Assembly: GCF_000377565.1 (NCBI RefSeq)
Contig: NZ_KB898358.1
Coordinates: 124,001 to 188,000 of the forward strand
From: Rhizobium sp. 2MFCol3.1
Lineage (GTDB): Bacteria > Pseudomonadota > Alphaproteobacteria > Rhizobiales > Rhizobiaceae
Reading direction: 5' to 3'
Length of the DNA stretch: 64,000 nt
Position 1 is the stretch's first letter; every line of letters starts with the position of its first letter. Below the pieces are notes generated by a model. That model did no database searches and was not told where the DNA came from. It saw only the letters and a list, made by a program, of their open reading frames with translations. Positions 34,741 to 42,487 of this stretch are shown one piece after another. Both the position numbers and the translations under genes were made by a program.

Positions 34741-34767
34741 TTTCCGGCCGGGGGAAAAAGCCGGAAA
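34741..34767 (+). other. Stem-loop between phnC and phnD
   Basis: TTTCCGGC and GCCGGAAA form a perfect 8-bp stem around an 11-base loop, 4 bases past the phnC stop. Hairpins here commonly set the ratio between the ATPase and the more abundant binding-protein message. Confidence 0.55.
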
Positions 34768-34823
34768 AGCACAGCTCCCCAGTACTTTAAAGTCACTGAC
34801 AAACGTCACCAAAGGAGACTACC

Positions 34824-35735
34824 ATGTCTGCGTTCCGCAAGATCCTGATGGCAACGATCGCCATCGCCACCGTTGCAGGCCAGGCCTACGCTCAGGACGT
34901 CAAGGTCCTGCGTATCGGCCTCGACGGCGGTGAAAACGAAGCCGACCAGGTTCGCCGCACCGAGTGCGTCAAGCCGGGCCTCGTTGCCGCTACCGGCGTT
35001 TCGGAAGTCCAGATCTTCCCGTCGCCGAACTATAACGGCGTCATCCAGGGCCTGCTGGGCGGCACCATCGACCTCGCTGTCATGGGCGCTTCCTCCTACG
35101 CCTCGATCTACCTCAAGGATCCGAACGCCGTTACGCCGGTTCTGACCACCAAGCAGGAAGACGGCTCGACCGGCTACTACTCGATCATGGTCGCCCGCAA
35201 GGATTCGGGCATCAAGACGCTCGCCGACGCCAAGGGCAAGAAGCTCGGCTTCGCCGATCCGGACTCGACCTCGGGCTACCTCGTCCCGAACGTCTCGCTG
35301 CCGAAGGATGTCGGCATGCCGGTCAAGCAGTACTTCTCCGAAACCGGCTTCGGCGGCGGCCATGAGAACCTCGTTCTCGGCGTTCTCGACAAGAAGTTCG
35401 ACGTCGGCACCACCTTCGGCTCCGCCACCGGCGATTGGGCCCAGGGCTACACCTCCGGCAACCTGCACATCATGGTCACCAAGGGCCTGCTCGACATGGA
35501 CGATATCGTCCAGGTCTGGAAGTCCCCGCTGATCCCGAACGGCCCGCTGATGGTTTCCAACAAGCTGCCAGCAGACATCCAGAAGAAGGTTACCGCCTAC
35601 TTCGCCGAACTGCCGAAGACCGACAAGGGCTGCTTCGACAGCTTCACCGGCGGTGGTTACGTCGATTGGTCGCCGGTCGACCAGTCCTTCTACCAGACGA
35701 TCATCGACGCTCGTAAGTCGGTTATCGGCGGTTGA
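34824..35735 (+). CDS. phnD: Phosphonate ABC transporter substrate-binding protein
   Basis: A 303-residue periplasmic binding protein. The signal peptide runs to about residue 23 (AQAYAQ). The mature protein starts DVKVLRIGLDGGENEADQ and has LLGGTIDLAVMGASSYASIYL, then GKKLGFADPDSTSGYLVPN, the phosphonate-family ligand loop with D-S-T-S-G. The start ATG at 34824 follows AAGGAGA. It captures phosphonates such as aminoethylphosphonate for PhnE1/E2. Hairpins flank the gene on both sides. Confidence 0.95.
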   Translation: MSAFRKILMATIAIATVAGQAYAQDVKVLRIGLDGGENEADQVRRTECVKPGLVAATGVSEVQIFPSPNYNGVIQGLLGGTIDLAVMGASSYASIYLKDPNAVTPVLTTKQEDGSTGYYSIMVARKDSGIKTLADAKGKKLGFADPDSTSGYLVPNVSLPKDVGMPVKQYFSETGFGGGHENLVLGVLDKKFDVGTTFGSATGDWAQGYTSGNLHIMVTKGLLDMDDIVQVWKSPLIPNGPLMVSNKLPADIQKKVTAYFAELPKTDKGCFDSFTGGGYVDWSPVDQSFYQTIIDARKSVIGG

Positions 35736-35758
35736 TCCGAACCTCTGAATAAACTCGC

Positions 35759-35783
35759 GGCGGCATCATCATGGTGCCGCCGT
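35759..35783 (+). other. Stem-loop between phnD and phnE1
   Basis: CGGCGGCA (35759-35766) and TGCCGCCG (35776-35783) form a perfect 8-bp GC-rich stem followed by TTCGTT. Located between the binding-protein gene and the first permease gene, it probably limits read-through or protects the phnD message. Confidence 0.55.
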
Positions 35784-35796
35784 TCGTTCAACAAGG

Positions 35797-36786
35797 ATGC
35801 TCAACATGGCGCACGTGGCCGAACCCGACCACATGGGCGGACTGCAGCAAGGCTCCCGCACAATTCTCGATCATTACCAGCAGCAGGTCCGGACCCGGCG
35901 TATCTACACCGTGATCTCGATCGTTGTGTTCCTGATCGTCCTCGGTGCCTCGCTCGATTTCGCCAACAGCGCCAATTCGGGCAAGTTCTTCGAGCGCCTT
36001 CCCTATCTCTTCGACTTCATGAAGCACTTCGTGCCTGATAGCCCGCTCGAAATCTTCCGTGCCATGTTCGATCTGCCGTCGCCCTATGCCGATGGCTCGA
36101 TCAAGTATGATTACGTCAGCGACCGCGTCTACATCACCGACAGCTTCTACATCCCGAATTTCTTCTACCAGCTGGCGATCACCATCAACGTCGCCATCGT
36201 CTCGACCATTCTCGGTGCATCCGGCGCCTTCGTGCTCTGCTTCTTCGCCTCGACCAATCTGGTCGGCGCCGGCGCCACCCGCTGGGTCGTGCGCCGCATC
36301 ATGGAAATCCTGCGCGCCTTCCCGGAGATCGTGATTGCCGGCCTGCTCGCCGCCATCCTGTCGATCGGCCCGATCTCGGCCATCATCGCGGTGTCGATCC
36401 ACACCATCGGCGCGCTTGGAAAGCTGTTCTTCGAAGTGGTCGAGAATGCCGACATGAAGCCGGACGAGGGCCTGCGCGCATCCGGCGCCAGCTGGCTCGA
36501 GCGCGTCCGCTTCGCCATTCTGCCGCAGGTCATGCCCAATTTCGTCTCCTACACGCTGTTGCGTCTCGAGATCAACGTGCGCGCCTCCACCATCATCGGC
36601 GCCGTCGGCGGCGGCGGTATCGGCGAGGTCTTCAGCCTGGCGATCGGCCGCGATCACGCCGCGAAGACCTATGCCATCATCATCCTGCTTCTGATCACCG
36701 TCGTCTGCGTCGACCAGTTCTCCGCCTGGCTCCGCCGCCGCATGATCGGCAAGCAGTCCTTCGAATTCGGCCGAGGAGCAGCCTGA
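35797..36786 (+). CDS. phnE: Phosphonate ABC transporter permease PhnE (first copy)
   Basis: A 329-residue inner-membrane permease. The first helix is IYTVISIVVFLIVLGASLDF; a periplasmic loop of about 90 residues follows before the core. The ABC-permease core contains WVVRRIMEILRAFPEIVIAGLLAAILSIGP and the coupling motif EGLRASGASWLERVRFAILPQVMPNF (E-A-A-x-x-x-G type). Near the end VRASTIIGAVGGGGIGEVF is characteristic of PhnE. The ATG at 35797 or 35806 may be used; AAGGA lies before the first. The second permease follows with a one-base overlap, so the two should pair as a heterodimer. Confidence 0.94.
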   Translation: MLNMAHVAEPDHMGGLQQGSRTILDHYQQQVRTRRIYTVISIVVFLIVLGASLDFANSANSGKFFERLPYLFDFMKHFVPDSPLEIFRAMFDLPSPYADGSIKYDYVSDRVYITDSFYIPNFFYQLAITINVAIVSTILGASGAFVLCFFASTNLVGAGATRWVVRRIMEILRAFPEIVIAGLLAAILSIGPISAIIAVSIHTIGALGKLFFEVVENADMKPDEGLRASGASWLERVRFAILPQVMPNFVSYTLLRLEINVRASTIIGAVGGGGIGEVFSLAIGRDHAAKTYAIIILLLITVVCVDQFSAWLRRRMIGKQSFEFGRGAA

Positions 36787-38132
36787 TGTCGTCGCTCACA
36801 GTCAACGCCGCCGATCGCCAGCGCCTGCTGGACAATTATCCCGAGGTCTTCCACCGCAGCTTCATGCAGCGCTGGGGTCTCGCGCTCATCGCCGGCCTCG
36901 TCATCATCTACCTCGCGCTCGCATTCAATTTCTTCAAGGTCATCCCGACCTTCGTCAACGGCAATTGGGACCGCGCCTCGATCTACGTCCAGGACTGGTA
37001 TTCCTGGCGCGCCCAGCCGCGCCTGCGCTTCGTCGATGGCAAGGTCGTGCCGCAATGGACCAGCCGTGGCCAGTATCCGAAGGATGCGGTCATCGCATGG
37101 ATGCTGCCGACGGCTGCCGGCGGCTACACCGTCACCTACGGCAGCGATGCCGACCGCATGGAAGTGACGCCTGAACGTGTCGACGTCTATCTCGGCGGCA
37201 AGCTCTATCCTGTCGAGATCACCAAGGATCGCGCCATCCTGCCGCCGGGTGCGCCCGCCGTCATGAAGCAGGACGACAGCAAGGTCACCGTCTCCTTCGG
37301 CTTCGAGGGCCAGGCGGAAATCCGCTCGACGCAGGTCTATGTGCAGCGCCGCTTCCTCGGCTGGGCCAATTTCTTCTTCGACACGCAGTCGCCCTTCTGG
37401 GGCAAGAGCCTCGTCGATGTCGCCGGCCTCATGCTGTCGGGTGATCGCATCGATCCCGCGCAGTCCAACGCCTCGCTCGTGCTCGACAATTTCCTCAACA
37501 ATGCAAGCTGGCAGCACGGCGATATCCTGTCGAAGCTGATGCAGACGCTGGTCATGGCCTTTGTCGGTACGTTGCTCGGCTCGCTCTTCGCCTTTCCGCT
37601 GGCCTTCATCGCCGCGCGCAATATCACGCTCAACCGCTCGGCCAACTGGGCGACGAAGCGCCTCTTCGATTTCCTGCGCTCCATCGACATGCTGATCTGG
37701 GCGCTGTTCTTCACCCGCGCCTTCGGACCCGGGCCGATCCCCGGCATCGCCGCCATCTTCTTCACCGACACCGGCGCGCTGGGCAAGGTCTATGCCGAGG
37801 CGCTGGAGAATGTGGATGACAAGCAGCGCGAGGGCGTCAAGTCGGTGGGTGCATCCCCCGTCGTCGTCCAGCGCTTCGGCGTGGTGCCGCAAGTGCTGCC
37901 GATCTTCATCTCGCAGTCGCTCTATTTCTGGGAATCCAACACCCGCTCGGCCACCGTCATCGGCGCTGTCGGCGCAGGTGGTATCGGTCTGAAACTCCTG
38001 GAATCCATGAAGACCAATTCCGATTGGGACAAGGTCGCCTACATGGTGCTCCTCATCCTCATCGTCGTCTTCGTCTTCGACAATATCTCCAATGCGCTGC
38101 GTTCGCGGGTGATGGGCAAAAAGACCCATTGA
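36786..38132 (+). CDS. phnE: Phosphonate ABC transporter permease PhnE (second copy, with large periplasmic insert)
   Basis: A 448-residue permease, much longer than the usual 260-290. After a first helix (about residues 32-55) there is a hydrophilic segment of some 150-190 residues (about 60-245) with beta-rich text such as VDVYLGGKLYPVEITKDRAILPPGAP, before the permease core begins with LSKLMQTLVMAFVGTLLGSLFAFPLAFIAARN. The coupling motif is EGVKSVGASPVVVQRFGVVPQVLPIF, and TRSATVIGAVGAGGIGLKL ends the core. The insert should be periplasmic. It overlaps phnE1 by one base. Confidence 0.93.
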   Translation: MSSLTVNAADRQRLLDNYPEVFHRSFMQRWGLALIAGLVIIYLALAFNFFKVIPTFVNGNWDRASIYVQDWYSWRAQPRLRFVDGKVVPQWTSRGQYPKDAVIAWMLPTAAGGYTVTYGSDADRMEVTPERVDVYLGGKLYPVEITKDRAILPPGAPAVMKQDDSKVTVSFGFEGQAEIRSTQVYVQRRFLGWANFFFDTQSPFWGKSLVDVAGLMLSGDRIDPAQSNASLVLDNFLNNASWQHGDILSKLMQTLVMAFVGTLLGSLFAFPLAFIAARNITLNRSANWATKRLFDFLRSIDMLIWALFFTRAFGPGPIPGIAAIFFTDTGALGKVYAEALENVDDKQREGVKSVGASPVVVQRFGVVPQVLPIFISQSLYFWESNTRSATVIGAVGAGGIGLKLLESMKTNSDWDKVAYMVLLILIVVFVFDNISNALRSRVMGKKTH

Positions 38133-38252
38133 TGGGTCTTGATCATCATCATTCTGTCACGGAAATCTTTTAGCCGGAAGCAAGCTTGCGGCGGGCGGTC
38201 AAATCACGGCAGACTGCCTCCCGCATCCACATAGATTTCCGGGATACTGGCC

Positions 38253-38948
38253 TTGCGATACGCACTCTATTTCACGCCGCCGAAGGGTGATCCCTTGAAC
38301 GTGGCGGCTGCCCATTGGCTCGGCCGCGATGCCTTCACCGGCGAAACTTATCCGGCTCCCGATTATCCTGATCTCCCGGCCGCCGAGCAGTTCGAGCTCA
38401 CCGCCGATCCGCGCCGCTACGCCTTCCACGCCACCATCAAGGCGCCGTTCCATCTCGCCTCCTCGGTCACCGAAAAGGATCTCATCCAGGCCGTCGAGGA
38501 TTTCGCGGACCGCACGCCGGCCTTCGAGATCCCCGAGCTCGTGCTCGGCCAGCTCGGCCGGTTCTTCGCGCTCGTGCCCGGCTCCCTGCATCCGCCGCTT
38601 CAGCAATTCGCGGCCTCCGTGGTAAAGTCCTTCGAACCGTTCCGCGCGGCACTGTCTGAAGCCGATATCGCCCGGCGCAATCCGGACAAGCTCAGCGAAA
38701 GCCAGAGGGCCAATCTGTTGCGCTGGGGCTATCCTTACGTGATGGATGACTTCGGTTTCCACATGACGCTTTCCGGCCAGGTGCCGGAAGAGCGCGCCGA
38801 GGTGATGAAGACCATTCTCGCCGAGCGTTTCGCCGCCTTCACCGGCCGGCCGCTTTTGATTTCGGGCCTTGCCGTTTTCGTCGAAGAGACGCGCGGCGCG
38901 CCATTTACCGCCCATTCCTGGTGGCCGCTTGCCGCCGCCAAACCTTGA
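38253..38948 (+). CDS. DUF1045 protein, 2H phosphoesterase-like, phosphonate cluster
   Basis: A 231-residue protein of the DUF1045 family that accompanies phn genes. It has two H-x-T motifs, FHATIKAPF (about residue 67) and FHMTLSG (about 170), the layout of 2H phosphoesterases that open or close cyclic phosphates. It starts MRYALYFTPPKGDPL at a TTG at 38253. It is 120 bases after phnE2 and 14 bases before phnM. No PhnP (which opens the ribose 1,2-cyclic phosphate left by PhnJ) is seen in this window, so this protein is a candidate for that step; that role is inference from fold and context. Confidence 0.88.
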   Translation: MRYALYFTPPKGDPLNVAAAHWLGRDAFTGETYPAPDYPDLPAAEQFELTADPRRYAFHATIKAPFHLASSVTEKDLIQAVEDFADRTPAFEIPELVLGQLGRFFALVPGSLHPPLQQFAASVVKSFEPFRAALSEADIARRNPDKLSESQRANLLRWGYPYVMDDFGFHMTLSGQVPEERAEVMKTILAERFAAFTGRPLLISGLAVFVEETRGAPFTAHSWWPLAAAKP

Positions 38949-38962
38949 AAGATCTGACGCCC

Positions 38963-40102
38963 ATGACCAAAGAAACCGTCTTCTCCAACGCCCGCATCGT
39001 CCTCGAGGATGAAATCGTCGAAGGATCGGTCCTCGTTCGCGACGGCAAGATCGAGGATATCGCAAGCGGCAGCTCCCGCCTCGGCGAGGATTTCGAGGGC
39101 GATTACCTGATCCCCGGCCTGGTCGAGCTGCACACCGATCATCTGGAAGGCCATTATTCGCCCCGCCCCGGCCTGCGCTGGAACAAGACGGCGGCGATCC
39201 AGGCGCATGACGCCCAGATCGTGACGTCAGGCATCACCACGGTCTTCGATTGCCTGCGCATGGGCGCCGACGAAGACGGCGGCTTCGAGCATGGCGAGAT
39301 GCGCGACATGGCCGATGCCATCCAGAAGGCCGAGAAAGAGGGCCGCCTGCGCGCCGAGCACCTCATCCACCTGCGCTGCGAAGTCTCAGCCGACAACGTG
39401 CTGCAGCACTTCGCCGATTTCGAAAACGACCCCTATGTCCGCCTCGTCTCGCTGATGGACCATGCGCCTGGCCAGCGCCAGTTCCAGACCATGGACCAGT
39501 ACATCTTCTACTACCAGAAGAAGCGCGGCCTCACCGATGCCGAGTTCGCAAAGTTCGTCGATCGCCGGGTCTCTGAATCCGAGCGCAACTCGACGCCGCA
39601 CCGCGTCGCGATCTCGAAGGTCTGCGCCGAGCGCGGCATCACCGTCGCCAGCCACGACGACGCCACGCTCGCCCATGTCGACGAGGCGATCGAAAACGGC
39701 GTGCGTCTCGCCGAATTCCCGACCAGCTTCGACGCAGCCAAGGCCTCGCATGAAAACGGCATGAGCGTTCTCATGGGCGCGCCCAACATCGTGCGCGGCA
39801 AGTCGCACTCCGGCAACATCGCTGCGCGCGATCTCGCTGAGCGCGGCGTGCTCGACGTTCTCTCGTCCGATTACGTGCCGCTCAGCCTGCTCTACGCACC
39901 CTTCCTGATCGCCGACGAAGTCGAGAGCATCTCGCTGCCGAAGGCGATCGCCATGGTGACGTCGACGCCGGCGCGCACCGTGAGCCTCAACGACCGCGGC
40001 CGCATCGCAACCGGGCTCCGCGCCGATCTCGTTCGCGTCTTCCGCGACGAGGGCGTTCCGGTCAGCCGCTCCGTCTGGCGCGAAGGGCGCCGGGTCGCAT
40101 GA
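38963..40102 (+). CDS. phnM: Alpha-D-ribose 1-methylphosphonate 5-triphosphate diphosphatase
   Basis: A 379-residue amidohydrolase-fold enzyme that removes pyrophosphate from the phosphonylated ribose triphosphate before PhnJ acts. Metal ligands are seen in LIPGLVELHTDHLEGH (H-x-D type) and in RGITVASHDDATLAHVDEA; EFPTSFDAAKASHENGMSVLMGAPN and VLDVLSSDYVPLSLL are typical of PhnM, the latter holding the catalytic aspartate. The ATG at 38963 is used. The gene overlaps phnN by four bases (ATGA). Confidence 0.95.
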   Translation: MTKETVFSNARIVLEDEIVEGSVLVRDGKIEDIASGSSRLGEDFEGDYLIPGLVELHTDHLEGHYSPRPGLRWNKTAAIQAHDAQIVTSGITTVFDCLRMGADEDGGFEHGEMRDMADAIQKAEKEGRLRAEHLIHLRCEVSADNVLQHFADFENDPYVRLVSLMDHAPGQRQFQTMDQYIFYYQKKRGLTDAEFAKFVDRRVSESERNSTPHRVAISKVCAERGITVASHDDATLAHVDEAIENGVRLAEFPTSFDAAKASHENGMSVLMGAPNIVRGKSHSGNIAARDLAERGVLDVLSSDYVPLSLLYAPFLIADEVESISLPKAIAMVTSTPARTVSLNDRGRIATGLRADLVRVFRDEGVPVSRSVWREGRRVA

Positions 40103-40713
40103 CCGCGCACGAAACGCATCCCTCGCACGAGCCCCACGTCGTTCCCGGAACCGAGCACGGCATCATGGTGGTCGTGGTCGGCCCCTCCGGCGCCGGCAAG
40201 GACACGCTGATGGCAGCCGCCGCCCGGCATTTCAGGCAGCGGCAGGACGTCCATTTCGTCCGCCGCGTCATCACCCGCGATCACGACGCCGGCGGCGAGG
40301 ATCATCTCGCCGTCTCGCCTCAGGGCTTCGCCTCGATGGAGCAGGCCGGCAGCTTCTCCGTCTGGTGGGAAGCCCACGGCCTGAAATACGGCATCCCCTC
40401 GGAAGTCTCGGTGTCGCTGTCAGCGGGAAGCCTCGTCATCGCCAACGGCTCACGCTCGGCGCTGCACCATTTCCACGCCGTCTTCCCCCGCCTGAAGGTG
40501 ATCAACGTCACCGCCCGCGCCGACGTGCTGGCAAGCCGGCTGGAGGCCCGCGGCCGCGAGACCCACGAAGACATCATGGCCCGCCTGGCCCGCGGCCCGC
40601 TCACCGTGCGCGGTGATTACGACGTCGTCGATCTCGACAATAGCGGGTCCCTGGAACAGGGCGAACGCCGCATGGTCGAGGTGCTCGAGGGCTTCCTCCA
40701 GGAAATCGGCTGA
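40099..40713 (+). CDS. phnN: Ribose 1,5-bisphosphate phosphokinase
   Basis: A 204-residue kinase that converts ribose 1,5-bisphosphate to PRPP, closing the C-P lyase pathway. The P-loop is VVVGPSGAGKDTLM (residues about 18-31), followed by FVRRVITRDHDAGGEDHLAV, typical of PhnN and guanylate-kinase relatives. GRETHEDIMARLAR later is the lid region. An N-terminal extension of about 15 residues (MTAHETHPSHEPHVV) is not part of the fold. It overlaps phnM and is the last phn gene; the GrpB-like gene follows 5 bases after its stop and may be co-transcribed. Confidence 0.94.
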   Translation: MTAHETHPSHEPHVVPGTEHGIMVVVVGPSGAGKDTLMAAAARHFRQRQDVHFVRRVITRDHDAGGEDHLAVSPQGFASMEQAGSFSVWWEAHGLKYGIPSEVSVSLSAGSLVIANGSRSALHHFHAVFPRLKVINVTARADVLASRLEARGRETHEDIMARLARGPLTVRGDYDVVDLDNSGSLEQGERRMVEVLEGFLQEIG

Positions 40714-40718
40714 CGACG

Positions 40719-41258
40719 ATGCGGCCGATCCGGCCAAATCGACCAATCCTGGTTATCCAGTATGATCCGCGTTGGCCCTCGTTCTTCCAGGCCGCGCGCG
40801 ACGAACTCCTGTCGCTCGCGCCCGACCTCATCCTCGCTGTCGAACACATCGGCAGCACCGCCGTCCCCGGCCTCGCCGCCAAGCCGAAAATCGACCTCGA
40901 CGCCGTCCTGATCGACGCTGCCGCCCTCGCCACCCTCACCGAGAAACTCACGCTCTCCGGCTTCCGCGCCCACGGCGACCCGCATGGCGACGGCCGCCTG
41001 CCATTCACCCGCGAGCACGAAGGTTACGGCCTGCGCCTCTACCTCTGCCTTGAGGCGAACCCCGCCCACCACGACCGCCTCCTCTTCCGCGACCACCTCC
41101 GCCTCCACCCGGACCGCGCCGCCGAATACCAGGCGCTGAAGCAGCGCCTCGCCGAGGAAGCCGCCGGCGACTGGGACCACTACACTGGCGGCAAGAGCGC
41201 CTTCGTTGCCGAGACGCTGCGCCGCGCCGAGGCCGAGATATCGGCGTCGCGGGGATAA
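40719..41258 (+). CDS. GrpB-family protein (nucleotidyltransferase-like)
   Basis: A 179-residue member of the GrpB/UPF0157 family, which has the nucleotidyltransferase fold. It shows the family's QYDPRWPSFFQAARDELLSL, VEHIGSTAVPGLAAKPKIDLDAVL (the G-S-T and the downstream D-x-D acidic pair are the likely active site) and LLFRDHLRLHPDRAAEYQALKQRLA. The C-terminal YTGGKSAFVAETL is also typical. It begins 5 bases after phnN. Some relatives are linked to glutamate-rich or CoA metabolism, but no function is established; a link with phosphonate use is only positional. Confidence 0.87.
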   Translation: MRPIRPNRPILVIQYDPRWPSFFQAARDELLSLAPDLILAVEHIGSTAVPGLAAKPKIDLDAVLIDAAALATLTEKLTLSGFRAHGDPHGDGRLPFTREHEGYGLRLYLCLEANPAHHDRLLFRDHLRLHPDRAAEYQALKQRLAEEAAGDWDHYTGGKSAFVAETLRRAEAEISASRG

Positions 41259-41965
41259 TTTTGTTGCGCGGCGAAAGAAATCGCCGCGATATCAGCCGCT
41301 TGAGAATTTCGTCGTCCCCATCCATCCCCGCCGCGGTCGTCGCTCCCATACTGACAGCGTCATTGGACAGGGAGCCGGGTCGCGAACCGGATCTGACACA
41401 TCAGGGCGCAAGCCCGGCGTCCGGTGATGGTTGTTGAAAGGTGGGTGATTTGGTCGTCAGGACCTCTCATCCCTCCGGAAGCGAAAGGCCGAGAGACGCT
41501 CCTGTCGGCCTGGATATCCGGAAGTCTTGATATGATCGGGCAGGCGATATTGCCTGACAATCATACTTTATACCGACCGTCGCCTGCCCATTCCCAGCTT
41601 GTCATGCCGTCGCGGAGAGGTCTCCGGCGCGGGGTTTTGCGGTGTTCGTATTGCTGGAGTCGCAACGTTTGAGCCCGCGGCCCCCTCATCGCCTCGCTAT
41701 CGCTCCGGCACTTCTCCCCGCTGGGGAGAAGGGGCTGGGCGCACTGTTTTGCGCGATCTTGAGCGTCCCTGAAACGTCCCTAAGAAACATTGAGAAGATG
41801 ACCGGGCGAGCGGCCGCCACTTGTCTCTTCTCCCCCGCGGGGAGAAGGTGCCGGCAGGCGGATGAGGGGGCTCCTGGCGCTAACGTCACCCACAAAATCC
41901 CATCCCGTCTTGCAGCCGACACACCCCTTCTCTACCGTCCGACCAACATCACAAGGTACCACCCC
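41259..41965. other. 707-base intergenic region with a palindromic repeat
   Basis: No convincing gene. The right half (41681-41870) is a long inverted-repeat element listed separately. The left half holds only short stems, for example CAGGC-GATATT-GCCTG near 41540-41555, and some open frames without a ribosome site or recognisable protein text. It separates the phnN/GrpB set from the GFA-family gene, whose promoter must lie at its right end. Confidence 0.5.
41681..41870. repeat. Palindromic intergenic element, copy 1
   Basis: The left arm (41681-41731) begins CCCCCTCATCGCCTCGCTAT and ends in an inner hairpin CTTCTCCCC/GGGGAGAAG. The right arm (41827-41870) starts with a similar hairpin and ends GCGGATGAGGGGG, the complement of the left end. 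The arms are about 95 bases apart. A second copy of the same family is at 44143-44328. Confidence 0.8.
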
Positions 41966-42391
41966 ATGACCGACGCAAGACCCCAGCATAACGCCGCCTG
42001 CCACTGCGGCACGGTAAAGTTCAAGGTGCGGCTGACCGACGAGTTCAACACCATCCGCCGCTGCACCTGCTCCTATTGTCGCATGCGCGGCGCCATCGCC
42101 GCCTCCGCCAATCTCGACGACATCGAGTTCGTCGAGGGCGAGGACAATCTGACGCTCTATCAGTTCCACACCGGCACGGCGAAGCACTACTTCTGCAAGA
42201 CCTGCGGCATCTACACCCACCACCAGCGTCGCTCCAATACCAGCCAATTCGGCATCAACGTCGCCGTCCTCGAAGGCGTCAGCCCCTTCGATTTCGCCGA
42301 AGTAAAGGTCATGAACGGCATCGCCCACCCCAACGATGCCGGCGGCACATCCGAGGTCGCCGGCGTGCTTTGGTTCGAGCCGTTCGAGTGA
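41966..42391 (+). CDS. GFA-family zinc protein (glutathione-dependent formaldehyde-activating-like)
   Basis: A 141-residue protein of the GFA/Mss4-like fold. Zinc-binding cysteines are in ACHCGTVKF (C12, C14), CTCSYC and YFCKTCGIY, the usual three clusters. The middle TLYQFHTGTAKHYFC is a family signature. Most members have no proven reaction; the name comes from Gfa, which was proposed to speed the joining of formaldehyde and glutathione. The start is the ATG at 41966. It is isolated: upstream a palindromic repeat, downstream a convergent MATE gene. Confidence 0.88.
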   Translation: MTDARPQHNAACHCGTVKFKVRLTDEFNTIRRCTCSYCRMRGAIAASANLDDIEFVEGEDNLTLYQFHTGTAKHYFCKTCGIYTHHQRRSNTSQFGINVAVLEGVSPFDFAEVKVMNGIAHPNDAGGTSEVAGVLWFEPFE

Positions 42392-42487
42392 ACGACGGGC
42401 GATGCTCGGTCGCTGGCTGAATGCCCGCAGGAACTGTCGCCGCGCTTGGGCGTCCTGCGGCCAATGATCTTTATGCTTCCGGCTCCA

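Noticed and set aside
38121..38140. AAGACCCAT/ATGGGTCTT palindrome at the phnE2 stop as a terminator
   Set aside because: The loop would be only two bases and there is no T run. DUF1045 and phnM continue downstream in the same direction, so termination is not convincing.
41424..41672. Open frame of about 80 codons in the gap after the GrpB-like gene
   Set aside because: The translated text has no recognisable domain and the end reaches into the palindromic element. No ribosome site of note.
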